This document shows, in pieces, positions 28,776 through 37,002 of a stretch of 49,859 nucleotides of DNA. Every line of letters begins with the position of its first letter. Position 1 is the stretch's first letter. Position numbers and translations under genes: made by a program. Source of the DNA: a virus; the IMG/VR virus record IMGVR_UViG_3300044695_004218, positions 1-49,859 of that record; one strand, 5' to 3'. The notes under the pieces are model-generated. The model saw only the letters and a list, made by a program, of their open reading frames with translations. It did not search any database and was not told the origin of the DNA.

Positions 28776-30386
28776 CTAGAAGACGCCACTCCAAGGATTT
28801 GCCTGTGTCAACCCAATCGGAGCAACAACAGGGGCGCCTGCACCCTTAGGTTCATACCACGCCAGTAAGACAGCCTCAGCGCGGTCAGGCGAACTCATAC
28901 CCCTACGCTTCATCGCAGACTTCTTCTCAATCTGGATACGCCCCGAACCATCGCTACCAAAAGTTGGTGTAGCCAACTGGGCCATCACCTTGCGGTCAAC
29001 CAACAACTTGGCGTCCTGCGAACCATCGGGGCGAGGCTGAAGCAAAGTCCGACCGTTCCACCACATTTCCGCTCGCTTGTTCATAAACTTATTGCCGTCA
29101 ATGGCCCGCTCAGACACGTTCACCCCAACAATCTCCGCATCATGCTTCCCCTCTTCTCCCCACTTCTTCAGCAACGACACCACACCCCAACCAACACCAA
29201 CCACGTCCACCTTGACCCGAGCCTTCTTAGCGGGGTTCAGTTTACTTTGGTCTTTGCACGCCGTTTTGATGAAACCAAGGGCAACACCACAAACGTCAAC
29301 AGCGTTTTGGTTCACAGCCCCAGAAGAGCGGTGGATGATTGAAGCCGTGAAGCCCTCAGAACGGGCGATGACGAACTCGTCCCCACCATCGGATGCAACG
29401 TCAATGCCCAACTTGATTTGGTCAGAGACAACTGGTTCTTCGTTATCCCCAGCCTTCTCACACCACCCAAATGGGATGACCTTGTTTGCAGTTGCCCTCG
29501 GGAACTTGGCGAAAACACGGGCCTCAATGAAGGGCGAGTCCTCACCGAACTCGGTAATGACATCGTTGACCCACTCTTCGTCAACAAGGTGTGAAGAGAT
29601 TTGGTGGCGGTCAACGTGGGGCGGACAAGACGTACACCAACCAGTTTTTTCCCCCGTAAAGTTTGGGGTGTCATAGGCAGAAATGGGGATGATGTTGTAA
29701 AGCGGGGAGGAGCAGATGCGCTCAAACCAAGTGTCCTCTTGGTCAGTTGGGGGGTTACCCAGCACGAGCAGGCGCGTGTGACCACCAGTCATCAACGCTT
29801 CAAGGGCCCCACCAATCAAGTCGGACAAACCACCAGCCTCGTCAACAACTACCAGCAAGTGGGGCGCGTGGATACCCTGCACAGCGGTCTCATCGTGAGC
29901 CGCGGGACTGAACCCATAAGCCGCGACCGTTCCCTGCAACTTCCACTGCACGGTCAGGCACTCGCCCGGTAGGTTGTGGTTCGCAGCGACCTTACGGATT
30001 TGGCTCCACAAAATGTTTCGCACTTGGCGGTGAGTGGTTGCAGTCGTGACGGCGATAGCCGTGCCGGGTGGGTGTGAACTAATCCACCAAGCAACAGCGC
30101 GGGCGGCAAGGTGGGACTTACCGGGGGCGTGGCACGCTGGGACAACTGTTCGTTTGTTGACCCGAACGGACTCTAAGATTTCGCGTTGCTTAGACCACAA
30201 CACCTCCCCCAAGCCTTCCTCAATAAAAGCAACAGGGTCATCAGCGAAACGAGCCCACGGGTTGTCAATCTCGGAGTCAAGGATTTGTGCAAGTCCGACT
30301 TGTTCCTCGGGCGTCATCAGTGCATAGATTGACCGGCGCTCCTGTGGTGAAGCCAGCAAGATGCGGTCAACTAGGCGCTCACTCAC
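28776..30386 (-). CDS. terL: Terminase large subunit
   Basis: 536 residues. ATPase: Walker A-like ACHAPGKS (84-91), Walker B LLVVVDEA (177-184), coupling-type NPPTDQ. The C-terminal nuclease domain has KLGIDVASDGGDEF with the likely metal-binding Asp. It motors DNA into proheads and cuts concatemers. Start overlaps the small subunit by 8 bases. Confidence 0.92.
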   Translation of the reverse strand: MSERLVDRILLASPQERRSIYALMTPEEQVGLAQILDSEIDNPWARFADDPVAFIEEGLGEVLWSKQREILESVRVNKRTVVPACHAPGKSHLAARAVAWWISSHPPGTAIAVTTATTHRQVRNILWSQIRKVAANHNLPGECLTVQWKLQGTVAAYGFSPAAHDETAVQGIHAPHLLVVVDEAGGLSDLIGGALEALMTGGHTRLLVLGNPPTDQEDTWFERICSSPLYNIIPISAYDTPNFTGEKTGWCTSCPPHVDRHQISSHLVDEEWVNDVITEFGEDSPFIEARVFAKFPRATANKVIPFGWCEKAGDNEEPVVSDQIKLGIDVASDGGDEFVIARSEGFTASIIHRSSGAVNQNAVDVCGVALGFIKTACKDQSKLNPAKKARVKVDVVGVGWGVVSLLKKWGEEGKHDAEIVGVNVSERAIDGNKFMNKRAEMWWNGRTLLQPRPDGSQDAKLLVDRKVMAQLATPTFGSDGSGRIQIEKKSAMKRRGMSSPDRAEAVLLAWYEPKGAGAPVVAPIGLTQANPWSGVF

Positions 30387-30843
30387 TTGGTGTGTTCCTC
30401 TTGGACAACACCTGCTCTACCTTCGCTTCAAGGTCATCAGTGGAAATGTTGATTGCGATAGCGCCCCCACCATCACCCACGAGTTCTTGTTTGTCGTGGC
30501 GACCCCACTTGTTGGGCATTTTGCGTTCCAGCCACCAAGCCGAGGCTTGCCAAGTCGTGTTCCCAGCCTTCTGGATGATTGCTACGTTCCTGACCTCGGC
30601 CTTAGCGATTGCCTCTTCAACCTTGTCCAAGAAATCAAGGAACGGTTCTTCCGATTTTAGGGGGCGAGCCTTTTCGTCTCCTGTGAGGCGGTCACGTTCT
30701 TTGCGTCCACGGGCAAGCCAAGCGTAATAAATAGAGCGCGAAATACCGGCGTAGCGAGCAGCCGACTCGTCATAGTTACCGGCTTCAAGAGCCTCAACCA
30801 GTCGTGCGACTCGTTCGGGTGTGAGTTTAGTTCGGGCGCCCAT
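30379..30843 (-). CDS. terS: Terminase small subunit
   Basis: 154 residues. N-terminal HTH (VARLVEALEAGNYDESAARYAGIS...YYAWLARGR) for DNA recognition, then VEEAIAKAEVRNVAIIQKAG and WWLERKMPNKWGR, a pattern of small terminase proteins. It binds the packaging site and brings TerL to it. Confidence 0.85.
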   Translation of the reverse strand: MGARTKLTPERVARLVEALEAGNYDESAARYAGISRSIYYAWLARGRKERDRLTGDEKARPLKSEEPFLDFLDKVEEAIAKAEVRNVAIIQKAGNTTWQASAWWLERKMPNKWGRHDKQELVGDGGGAIAINISTDDLEAKVEQVLSKRNTPSE

Positions 30844-32018
30844 TAGTAGTCCTCCATCTCACAATCTAACACAGACAAGCCAAGCAAACCGATGACCTCA
30901 TTTGTTTTGTAGCCAATGTCCAACCACTGTGCCATCTCCTCGGCACTGACTCGGATACTCCACTCACCAATACGAGCCGTACTGCGACCAACTGGGTAAC
31001 TTGGTTTGCCTCGGGCTCCGTCCATCAAGTCAGCAACGTCTTCAGGTGTGAAACCTGTTCCCTCGTAGGAGTTGACTTGTTTCAGTAGCGCTCGCAAACC
31101 ATCATCGGAATAGCGCCCCAAGTCTGAGGTGCGATTGTCCACCAACACGATTTTGCGGGCCTCCTCTTCGTCAACATCAACAAAAGTTGCGGACATTTCC
31201 TCCCAGCCCAAAGCCTTGGCAGCCATGAACGTGTGGTTTCCAACGAGGACTTGGTTGTTTTTCTTGTTCACCACGATGGGGCGGTATTGCCCGTTGACGC
31301 GCAACGACTCGCTGATGGCACCAATGTCGCCTTCCCGAGGGTTGTCGGGGTACACACGCAGTTCAGACAAACGCACACTTTGGGTGGAGTGGAAGATTTC
31401 TGGGGGCGATTGCTTTTCCACTGGCTTTATCTCGGGGAGCATCAAACAGGAACGCAAGTATTTTTGGGGCGTTAGTTTCAATGCACCGGCTTGGATGATG
31501 ACGCCTTCACGCCACAGCGCATACGGTCTTTCTTGGATGACGAACTTGTGGTGGGCGATGCTGACTTTGATTTTTTTCTCGTCTGTGTTTGGTTCTGGGT
31601 TTGGCAACGGGGCATCCGTGAAGCCTTCCTCAATCATGCGGTCAAGTTCAACTTTGTCGGCCTCAGTGAAACCTGAGCCTTCCAAACTGTCCAAACTTCC
31701 AAGTAGGTCTTGGAGTAGGGGCTCGTTGTACGAAGCCAAATCCGAAGTTCGGTTATCTGCGAGCAGGATTTTTAGTTCGCCCTGTGCATCAACGTCAACC
31801 CAAGAGACTTCCAGTTCAGTCCACCCAAGTTTCGTTGCCGCTTGCAAGACATGGTGACCAGCAAGGACATGCCGAGTTTTTACACTGGCAACGATGGGGC
31901 GGTACTGACCGTGCTTGGACAGGCTTTCGGCAATAGCGTCAACGTCACCGAGCCGTGCGTTAGATGGGTGGGGCTTCAGTTTTTTTAGGGCTACCTTTTC
32001 AATCAGGCTCATGCTCAC
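30843..32018 (-). CDS. Tandem ParB-like protein
   Basis: 391 residues with two ParB/sulfiredoxin-like domains: about 10-105 (KPHPSNARLGD, HGQYRPIV, LAGHHVLQAA, LADNRTSDL) and about 213-310 (YPDNPREGD, NGQYRPIVV, LVGNHTFMAA, LVDNRTSDLG). A short region between them (KIKVSIAHHKFVIQ) has a different fold. Such proteins near terminases may bind or cut DNA at packaging sites or partition it. Overlaps TerS by one base. Confidence 0.8.
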   Translation of the reverse strand: MSMSLIEKVALKKLKPHPSNARLGDVDAIAESLSKHGQYRPIVASVKTRHVLAGHHVLQAATKLGWTELEVSWVDVDAQGELKILLADNRTSDLASYNEPLLQDLLGSLDSLEGSGFTEADKVELDRMIEEGFTDAPLPNPEPNTDEKKIKVSIAHHKFVIQERPYALWREGVIIQAGALKLTPQKYLRSCLMLPEIKPVEKQSPPEIFHSTQSVRLSELRVYPDNPREGDIGAISESLRVNGQYRPIVVNKKNNQVLVGNHTFMAAKALGWEEMSATFVDVDEEEARKIVLVDNRTSDLGRYSDDGLRALLKQVNSYEGTGFTPEDVADLMDGARGKPSYPVGRSTARIGEWSIRVSAEEMAQWLDIGYKTNEVIGLLGLSVLDCEMEDY

Positions 32019-32242
32019 GCCAACTTAGGTGGTACTCGTCCTTCGTCTCCAGCCAAAATCTTGAAGACCATTGTTTCGGACACCTCTAAGGCTTGGGCCA
32101 TGGTTGAGTAGGTGACACCGTTTTCACGCATCTTTAGGGCGAGCGCACGGCGCTTCTCCAACAACTCTTGGATTGAGGTGTTGTGTTGCCTAATCATTTG
32201 CGTGATTAGTCGGGCTTTAGCGAGGTCATTTTCGGTTGACAA
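32015..32242 (-). CDS. Small HTH protein
   Basis: 75 residues from TTG (MSTENDLAKARL) with AGGAG eight bases upstream. Residues 30-65 read MRENGVTYSTMAQALEVSETMVFKIL, a helix-turn-helix. ATGA-coupled to the ParB-like gene. Could be a transcription regulator or recruit the ParB-like protein. A degenerate promoter motif lies just upstream. Confidence 0.7.
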   Translation of the reverse strand: MSTENDLAKARLITQMIRQHNTSIQELLEKRRALALKMRENGVTYSTMAQALEVSETMVFKILAGDEGRVPPKLA

Positions 32243-32248
32243 CTTGGA

Positions 32249-32269
32249 CTCCTAGGTCACTGTGGTTAG
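32249..32269 (-). promoter_or_regulatory. Degenerate promoter-like motif
   Basis: Minus strand CTAAC CAC AGTGAC C TA GGA G. It keeps CTAACCAC and the TA but loses GGTGTG and the final T. It may be a decayed copy or a regulator-only site. Confidence 0.35.
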
Positions 32270-32502
32270 GAAGAAATCTTACGCCACCAAGTACGAGAGT
32301 GAGACCTCAGCACCATGGTTCGTGTGTAGCGGGGGCGCATCGTTGCGCGGGTCACAGTTTCCGTGACCGTTTTGAGGTTCCCAGCCTTGTCAATGTTTTG
32401 GATTTCCCGAGTGGGCGGGGGGTCTTTGACAATCTTCACGGACGGTTTCAGGTCGTTGATTTCCTTACCCTTGTCCGTTTCAGCGATTTTTCCGGTTAGC
32501 AC
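32266..32502 (-). CDS. Hypothetical basic protein (78 aa)
   Basis: GTG start in a TAGTG overlap with the upstream stop. Begins MLTGKIAETDKGKEINDLKP and becomes very Arg/Thr-rich (TRATMRPRYTRTMVLRSHSR), suggesting nucleic-acid contact. Function unknown. Confidence 0.55.
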   Translation of the reverse strand: MLTGKIAETDKGKEINDLKPSVKIVKDPPPTREIQNIDKAGNLKTVTETVTRATMRPRYTRTMVLRSHSRTWWRKISS

Positions 32503-32945
32503 TAAGACCTCTCAATGATGTCTAGGATTTCGTTCATTGGAACATACAGGTCACCAACGTATTTTTCAGCCAAGCCACGCAACTGCTCCACGACCAGTTT
32601 GTCTTTGGATGCTTGGGTTGACCTATGCGCTGAAGTGGGGCGCCCTTCCAAGTTGTTTGGCATGACATAGACAGCACAACGGTCTCGTTGCAGGGTCAGC
32701 CTTGCGATGCGACCTTCCTTGTGCAACACCGATAGGACGCCCGAAGATTTTCCGTGGTGCCAGCCGTGCTTGTCACCGAGTTCTTTCCATGTCAACCCGC
32801 GGCTACCAGACTGAACGAGGTCATCAAGGGCGGTGCGTTGGCGACCAGCGGTCTCACCACTTGCGTCTTCGTCAAGGGCCCTGAGCAGGGAAGTTTGACT
32901 CCCAGACCAACCACTGGTTCCAGCGTAGGGGTACAAGCCGTTCAT
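32502..32945 (-). CDS. Winged-HTH-like conserved protein
   Basis: 147 residues. GLTWKELGDKHGWHHGKSSGVLSVLHKEGRIARL is a winged helix pattern, followed by a basic stretch. Looks like a DNA-binding regulator or replication helper of actinophages. Overlaps 32942-33175 by 4 bases. Confidence 0.65.
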   Translation of the reverse strand: MNGLYPYAGTSGWSGSQTSLLRALDEDASGETAGRQRTALDDLVQSGSRGLTWKELGDKHGWHHGKSSGVLSVLHKEGRIARLTLQRDRCAVYVMPNNLEGRPTSAHRSTQASKDKLVVEQLRGLAEKYVGDLYVPMNEILDIIERS

Positions 32946-33175
32946 CTGATGATTACCTCGTTCTTTGTTTCAATCCAGACCCGAGCGCCACAAGACAATG
33001 GTTTTTCGGGGCGGTACACAATGGTTGCGATGATGTTCCCAGCCTCGTCAAGGATTTCCACCTCGTGGGCGTATCGGTTTTCTTTGTACGTCTTCACCGT
33101 CAGGACTGGGTTGTTCTCCGAGTCTTTGGCGTTCTTTTTGATGACATGTTGGTTGACATGAATAATCGTTTTCAT
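32942..33175 (-). CDS. Conserved actinophage-type protein (77 aa)
   Basis: Start at 33175 (MKTIIHVNQHVIKKNAKDSE), the first good ATG. The stretches VLTVKTYKENRYAHEVEI and YRPEKPLSCGARVWIET resemble a small protein recurring near replication genes of actinophages, to my recollection. Function unknown. Confidence 0.75.
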   Translation of the reverse strand: MKTIIHVNQHVIKKNAKDSENNPVLTVKTYKENRYAHEVEILDEAGNIIATIVYRPEKPLSCGARVWIETKNEVIIR

Positions 33176-33189
33176 GCCAACAGCATACA

Positions 33190-33510
33190 CTAACTTGGGT
33201 TTGTTTTGTATTCCCAACTTTTCATGTGCAAACCCAACTCCCTAGCAAGGGTTGGGTGAGTGGTAATCCACGAGTGGCACTGGCGACAGATGCACATGAT
33301 GATGGACTCATCCAAAATGTCCCCGCCTTGTGAGCGGTTCACCAGTTCATGCAAATCAACTGACCTTCGGGGCGGGTTCACCCCAACTGGGGTCACATCA
33401 CAGCACTCACACCAAGGGCGCTCCATGAGTAGCCGAGCCACCAGTTTCCTTCGCTCCACCATGATTGCCCTGCGCTTGTCAGAGACTTTCTTGATGGGCG
33501 AGCGTTTCAC
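33190..33510 (-). CDS. HNH endonuclease
   Basis: 106 residues from a GTG at 33510 (MKRSPIKKVSDKRRAIMVER) with GGCAG upstream; a longer TTG start at 33561 lacks a ribosome binding site. CECCDVTP, DLHELVNRSQGGD and CRQCHSWITTHP make an HNH site with zinc-binding Cys. The position near terminase and initiator fits a packaging or recombination nuclease; it could also be a free-standing homing-type enzyme. Confidence 0.8.
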   Translation of the reverse strand: MKRSPIKKVSDKRRAIMVERRKLVARLLMERPWCECCDVTPVGVNPPRRSVDLHELVNRSQGGDILDESIIMCICRQCHSWITTHPTLARELGLHMKSWEYKTNPS

Positions 33511-33511
33511 T

Positions 33512-33598
33512 TCACTGCCTGCGACAACAACGTGAACAAGGCCGAGACACACGAGGAGCAAGGAACTTTGGAGGTTTTAGATGTCGTGAAATAGCCAT
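33512..33598 (-). CDS. Possible 28-aa Cys/Arg-rich peptide
   Basis: MAISRHLKPPKFLAPRVSRP ending CSRCCRRQ; its stop lies one base before the HNH GTG, suggesting coupling. GTGGGGTTG precedes the ATG. Low support. Confidence 0.3.
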   Translation of the reverse strand: MAISRHLKPPKFLAPRVSRPCSRCCRRQ

Positions 33599-33670
33599 CA
33601 ACCCCACAAATGGGGTACTGCGTTGTGGAGCGGTCAAACAGGTGCAGTTGGTTGGCGAACCCTACCCACT

Positions 33671-34024
33671 TCACTTTTCCATCCCTAGTTGGCGCAACAA
33701 ATCCCGAACTTCATCGGGCATCGGTGAGGCAACCAAGTCGGCTTCAATCTCCCGCAAACGGTTGCGCTCCTGAGTTGCTTCGTCCTTGCGCTTTTTGCGG
33801 AGCAGTCGCCACGAGCGGTTCAAGCGGGCTGGGGTCATGGACTCATCGTTCTCCGCGTAGTGGCGCATCACAAGTTGTCGGGCGTCTTGGAAATCTAAAT
33901 CGTCATCCAAAACTTCTGACCAAGCGCGGGCCCTAATGCGAGCATCGTCAACACTGGGTGGTGTCATACGGTAGTCAAAGGCTGAGGCAACAGCCAAAAG
34001 TAGCGAGGCTTCATCAGGTGTCAT
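33671..34024 (-). CDS. Putative helicase-loader-like replication protein
   Basis: 117 residues. Helical N-terminus (LLLAVASAFDYRMTPPSVDDA, RARAWSEVLDDDLDFQDARQ, MTPARLNRSWR) then a basic coil. The layout resembles small replication proteins encoded beside phage initiators. ATGA-coupled to the initiator candidate. The function is inferred from context. Confidence 0.55.
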   Translation of the reverse strand: MTPDEASLLLAVASAFDYRMTPPSVDDARIRARAWSEVLDDDLDFQDARQLVMRHYAENDESMTPARLNRSWRLLRKKRKDEATQERNRLREIEADLVASPMPDEVRDLLRQLGMEK

Positions 34025-34740
34025 CGTTCAAGTTCCAATGGGGCGAAAGGGTCAGTAGATTGAAGATACATGGCTGTGCCAGAGATTTTGCGCTCTTTGG
34101 CTGGTAGTGGGTCATCCAACCAGCGGTCTTGGTTCAACCAAGTCGCTGGGTGTGGTGTGAACTGGTCTGAGCGGTTCGGGTCTTGGGCGAAGCGTTGCGC
34201 TCCATTGAGGATTTCACTTTCAGTGGCTCGCAACACAGCCCCTTGGTAAGCCTTCATCGCTGCTCGTTTTCCTTGACGCCTTGGGTATGTAGCCCAAAAA
34301 TCATCAAATCCGAAAGCAACAGCCAATACAACTGCTTCTTTATCTTCAATGGCTCTAGTTAGAAATGGCTCTGGTTCGTGAGCAGGAGATTGCGAGGGGG
34401 GTCTAGCAGTATCTTGCGAGGGGTCTAGCACTATTTTGCTAGGGGGTACAACGACCAAGCGGTACAAGTTGGAGGTCTGGTCTCCCCTGTCCGTGGCCCG
34501 TCCAGTAACGGAAAGCGCCCCTATTTCCACAAGTTCGTCCACAGCACCGTCCACAGTTCGGGGCGAGCGAACCTTCAGGTCGTTAGCCAAAGTCTTCCGG
34601 CTCGGATAACAGGTACGGTCAGTGCTGTTGGCTCGGCGTGCCAACACCGCGTACAGCCTCACAGCCATCGGAGAAATGTCGGAAAACAACACCCACTCAG
34701 GGATGATGGCAAAATACAAATCAGACTCAACGTGCGACAT
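34021..34740 (-). CDS. Replication initiator-like protein with iteron-like repeats in its gene
   Basis: 239 residues from 34740 (MSHVESDLYFAIIPEWVLFS), GGGAG upstream. Residues 15-85 are a winged helix (MAVRLYAVLARRANSTD, SRKTLANDLKV, VDGAVDELVEIGAL). The middle, encoded by the repeats at 34390-34448, is Pro/Ser-rich. The C-terminus has DDFWATYPRRQGKRAAMKAY and HPATWLNQDRWLDD, as in phage replication proteins that bind DNA and load helicase. Confidence 0.7.
   Translation of the reverse strand: MSHVESDLYFAIIPEWVLFSDISPMAVRLYAVLARRANSTDRTCYPSRKTLANDLKVRSPRTVDGAVDELVEIGALSVTGRATDRGDQTSNLYRLVVVPPSKIVLDPSQDTARPPSQSPAHEPEPFLTRAIEDKEAVVLAVAFGFDDFWATYPRRQGKRAAMKAYQGAVLRATESEILNGAQRFAQDPNRSDQFTPHPATWLNQDRWLDDPLPAKERKISGTAMYLQSTDPFAPLELER
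34390..34448 (-). repeat. Iteron-like direct repeats, candidate replication origin
   Basis: Three direct repeats on the plus strand: TTGCGAGGGGGGTCTAGCA (34390-34408), TTGCGAGGGGTCTAGCA (34414-34430) and a diverged TTGCTAGGGGGTAC (34436-34448). Starts are spaced 24 and 22 bases, about two helical turns. They lie inside the initiator gene, the same arrangement as in lambda O. Confidence 0.55.
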
Positions 34741-34840
34741 GGGGTACTCCCAAGGAAACAATCTTCCCCCAGCCTCAATCGGTGGGGGCGGTCAGGTAAC
34801 TGCCCGATACTGGTTCAACCAGCCAGCGAACCCTACACCA

Positions 34841-35368
34841 CTATTTAGATGATGGGTTCTGAGCGCTCTTGACGGCCTCTGCACGCTCTTGGATTGCATG
34901 AAGGTCATCCGTCCACCCTTGGCGGTTTGCTTCGTTGTAGAGCCCTCTGAGTACGTCTAAGTCGGTAATGCTCGGCAAGTCCGCAACCAACTTCAAGTAA
35001 TCGGCTTGGGCGTGTACGGCTGACAGGTCTTCTTTAGACCACAGGTCAAGGGCCACACCAAACCTCATAGCACCGTTACGAAGGGCGTCAGAAATAAGTT
35101 CCTTGGGGTTTTTGCCATCCCCAACACCGATGCGGGTGACGCCACACACGGTCAACCTAATCCAAAGATTGCCCCGCTCGTCCACGGCTGGGAGGCCGAG
35201 GTGGTCAAGGGCAAACGGTTCCCAAGTCCAGTCAGGGTCAACTTGGAGAAGGCGGTCAGTCGTGGCGGCGTGCCCAACGTAGTCAAGCAACACCCCAGCC
35301 TTAGGCAGTTTCCCGATTACTTCGGCAGGAAAGGGTTCACGCAGGGCTTTGGCTTGTTCTTTGTTCAT
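34841..35368 (-). CDS. Putative Rad52-like single-strand annealing protein
   Basis: 175 residues from 35368 (MNKEQAKALREPFPAEVIGK), GGGGAG upstream. LDYVGHAATTDRLLQVDPDW, then RLTVCGVTRIGVGDGKNPKE and DALRNGAMRFGVALDLW match the Rad52/Rad22-like core. It likely anneals ssDNA for recombination-dependent replication. First gene behind motif copy 14. Confidence 0.7.
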   Translation of the reverse strand: MNKEQAKALREPFPAEVIGKLPKAGVLLDYVGHAATTDRLLQVDPDWTWEPFALDHLGLPAVDERGNLWIRLTVCGVTRIGVGDGKNPKELISDALRNGAMRFGVALDLWSKEDLSAVHAQADYLKLVADLPSITDLDVLRGLYNEANRQGWTDDLHAIQERAEAVKSAQNPSSK

Positions 35369-35400
35369 AGGTTCTCCCCAGATAGAAACGGTCAAAAGGA

Positions 35401-35421
35401 AGACTAGCACACCTTAGTTAG
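35401..35421 (-). promoter_or_regulatory. Promoter-like motif copy 14
   Basis: Minus strand CTAAC TAA GGTGTG C TA GTC T, 32 bases before the ATG at 35368. A strong hairpin lies immediately upstream. Confidence 0.65.
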
Positions 35422-35430
35422 GAATAAGCA

Positions 35431-35463
35431 AAGGGGGGGCGCTGGATTACAACACCCCCCCTT
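35431..35463 (-). terminator. G7/C7 hairpin, possible leftward terminator
   Basis: AAGGGGGGG (35431-35439) pairs with CCCCCCCTT (35455-35463), 15-base loop. TTTGCTTATT follows on the minus strand. It marks the end of the tail operon and shields motif copy 14 from read-through. The rest of 35464-35533 shows nothing else. Confidence 0.55.
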
Positions 35464-35533
35464 CACCGAAGGGAGTTACCCATGCGGTGACCAACCGCAA
35501 CACAACCTTAGCGCAGGAACAACGCGCCCAGTT

Positions 35534-35842
35534 CTACTTCTGTAACCAAGCCCACAAGGCTTGGTCAACCTTTCCAGTAATCTTCATCCCAGCCTGAGAC
35601 TGAGCCTTACGCACAGACTTCATCAAAGTTGTGCCATACATACCACTGGTGTTGGAGCGCTCATACAAACCACGGGCCTGCAACAACGTCTCCAGAAAAA
35701 CAACGTGAATACCCCGAGCGCCATCTTCTAAGTTGGGGCGCGTTGGAGGAGCAGGCTTAGGAGCAGGCTTGACTTCAGCCGTCTTCTTGGCTGGGGCGGT
35801 CTTCTTAGCGGTCTGCTTCGTTACATCAGGGGTCTCAGTCAT
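35534..35842 (-). CDS. Small protein with peptidoglycan-binding-like domain
   Basis: 102 residues. Residues 1-35: Lys/Ala/Pro-rich linker. Residues 36-102: GARGIHVVFLETLLQARGLY ... GKVDQALWAWL, a PG_binding_1-like repeat. Last gene of the tail operon, so perhaps a tail-associated cell-wall anchor. No signal peptide. Confidence 0.65.
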   Translation of the reverse strand: MTETPDVTKQTAKKTAPAKKTAEVKPAPKPAPPTRPNLEDGARGIHVVFLETLLQARGLYERSNTSGMYGTTLMKSVRKAQSQAGMKITGKVDQALWAWLQK

Positions 35843-35854
35843 GCCAAAATGCTA

Positions 35855-36340
35855 TCAGGTTTGGTCAGTTCCCTGAGCCCCAAAATCCACCACGATGCCA
35901 TTTTCACCAAGGGCGTCAATAACTGAACGAGTCAAGTTCCGCTCCCTTTCAAGGTCAGCCAAAACCTGTTCCACCCGCCACTCAACCCTGTCAATCTGGT
36001 CAGACATTTCCTTACGAATAACCCCAGCCACTTTTTGCTCCTCATGCAAACGGGAAACCTGTTCCTGTGTTATCGCCAAGTTCTCAAACAAAGTTGAGCC
36101 CCCGTTGGAACCGATGCGCGTATGGATGTCTTGCAACTGCTGAAAAATCCCCTCTTCACCTTTCTGCCCAGAAATGGGGTCGTCCTCACTACCCATAAAA
36201 GCGACCAACATTTTTTGGAAAGTTTTATCGTCTTGTATGCGTTGCTGATTTTTCCTATGCACCGAGCGCACGGCCCAAATAATGAGCGGAACACTCAAAG
36301 AAATGGTGAGACCAGTTTGTATCGCATCCCACATAATCAA
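35855..36340 (-). CDS. Membrane-anchored coiled-coil protein
   Basis: 161 residues. A TTG at 36340 overlaps the upstream stop as TTGA; the ATG at 36334 is equally possible. N-terminal membrane helix (GLTISLSVPLIIWAVRSV), then long charged helices (EEQKVAGVIRKEMSDQIDR, EQVLADLERERNL). Could be a DUF2746-like or second lysis-type protein; undecided. Confidence 0.6.
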   Translation of the reverse strand: MIMWDAIQTGLTISLSVPLIIWAVRSVHRKNQQRIQDDKTFQKMLVAFMGSEDDPISGQKGEEGIFQQLQDIHTRIGSNGGSTLFENLAITQEQVSRLHEEQKVAGVIRKEMSDQIDRVEWRVEQVLADLERERNLTRSVIDALGENGIVVDFGAQGTDQT

Positions 36341-37002
36341 GGCCCCATGTAGGCGACAGTAAGAAACTGCGAGTAAATAGCGATTGTAGCGGTCGTAGCC
36401 GAGCCTGAACGCAGGTCTAACTGAAAATAGTTAGTCCCGTCCGAGTAAAAAGGAGAGGAAACAGTCGCAAAAAACGAAGCACTGCTCATGTCACTTCGCT
36501 GGACAGCAAAATAGTTACCATCAACCATAAGAGCAACCTGCCGAAAGTCCTTGGTTGTTGTATTCGGAAACCCAACACCACCAGTGACGCTGTACCAGCC
36601 AGGCACGTTGGGCGTAACACGAGTGGGTTGAGCGGTGTCGTACCAACCATAAGGGTCTGTTTTGACAATGGAAGTATTGAAGTTGACTTGCGTAGCGGTA
36701 TCCGCAGACAAAACGGTGCCGGTTCCCTTACGAACATAACAGATTGGCAAGGGAGCCTTATCTGCTGGTGAACCAACAGCAATAAAATCAGTAAGACCAA
36801 GGCGAGCCAACCACATTTGCTTACCAACGGTAGGAAAAGCATTATTGAAGTATTTTACGCCCGCCGTTACATCAACGGCGCCTGGAAACTGCACCGTCAT
36901 GGTGTTGTCAGTTTGCACACTAACTACCGTGACCTGCCTCCACTGTAAGGAAGGCGTATTTGGGCTTAGGACATCAGCAAGAGAATAAATGGGGTTACCC
37001 AT
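36337..37002 (-). CDS. Minor tail protein, C1q-like C-terminus
   Basis: 221 residues from 37002 (MGNPIYSLADVLSPNT), GGAGGTAGCGGTG before it. The second half has PNVPGWYSVTGGVGFPN, FRQVALMVDGNY and YFQLDLRSGSATT, a jelly-roll pattern like C1q/TNF receptor-binding tips. Likely a baseplate or receptor-contact protein. Overlaps 36995-38179 by 8 bases. Confidence 0.65.
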   Translation of the reverse strand: MGNPIYSLADVLSPNTPSLQWRQVTVVSVQTDNTMTVQFPGAVDVTAGVKYFNNAFPTVGKQMWLARLGLTDFIAVGSPADKAPLPICYVRKGTGTVLSADTATQVNFNTSIVKTDPYGWYDTAQPTRVTPNVPGWYSVTGGVGFPNTTTKDFRQVALMVDGNYFAVQRSDMSSASFFATVSSPFYSDGTNYFQLDLRSGSATTATIAIYSQFLTVAYMGP

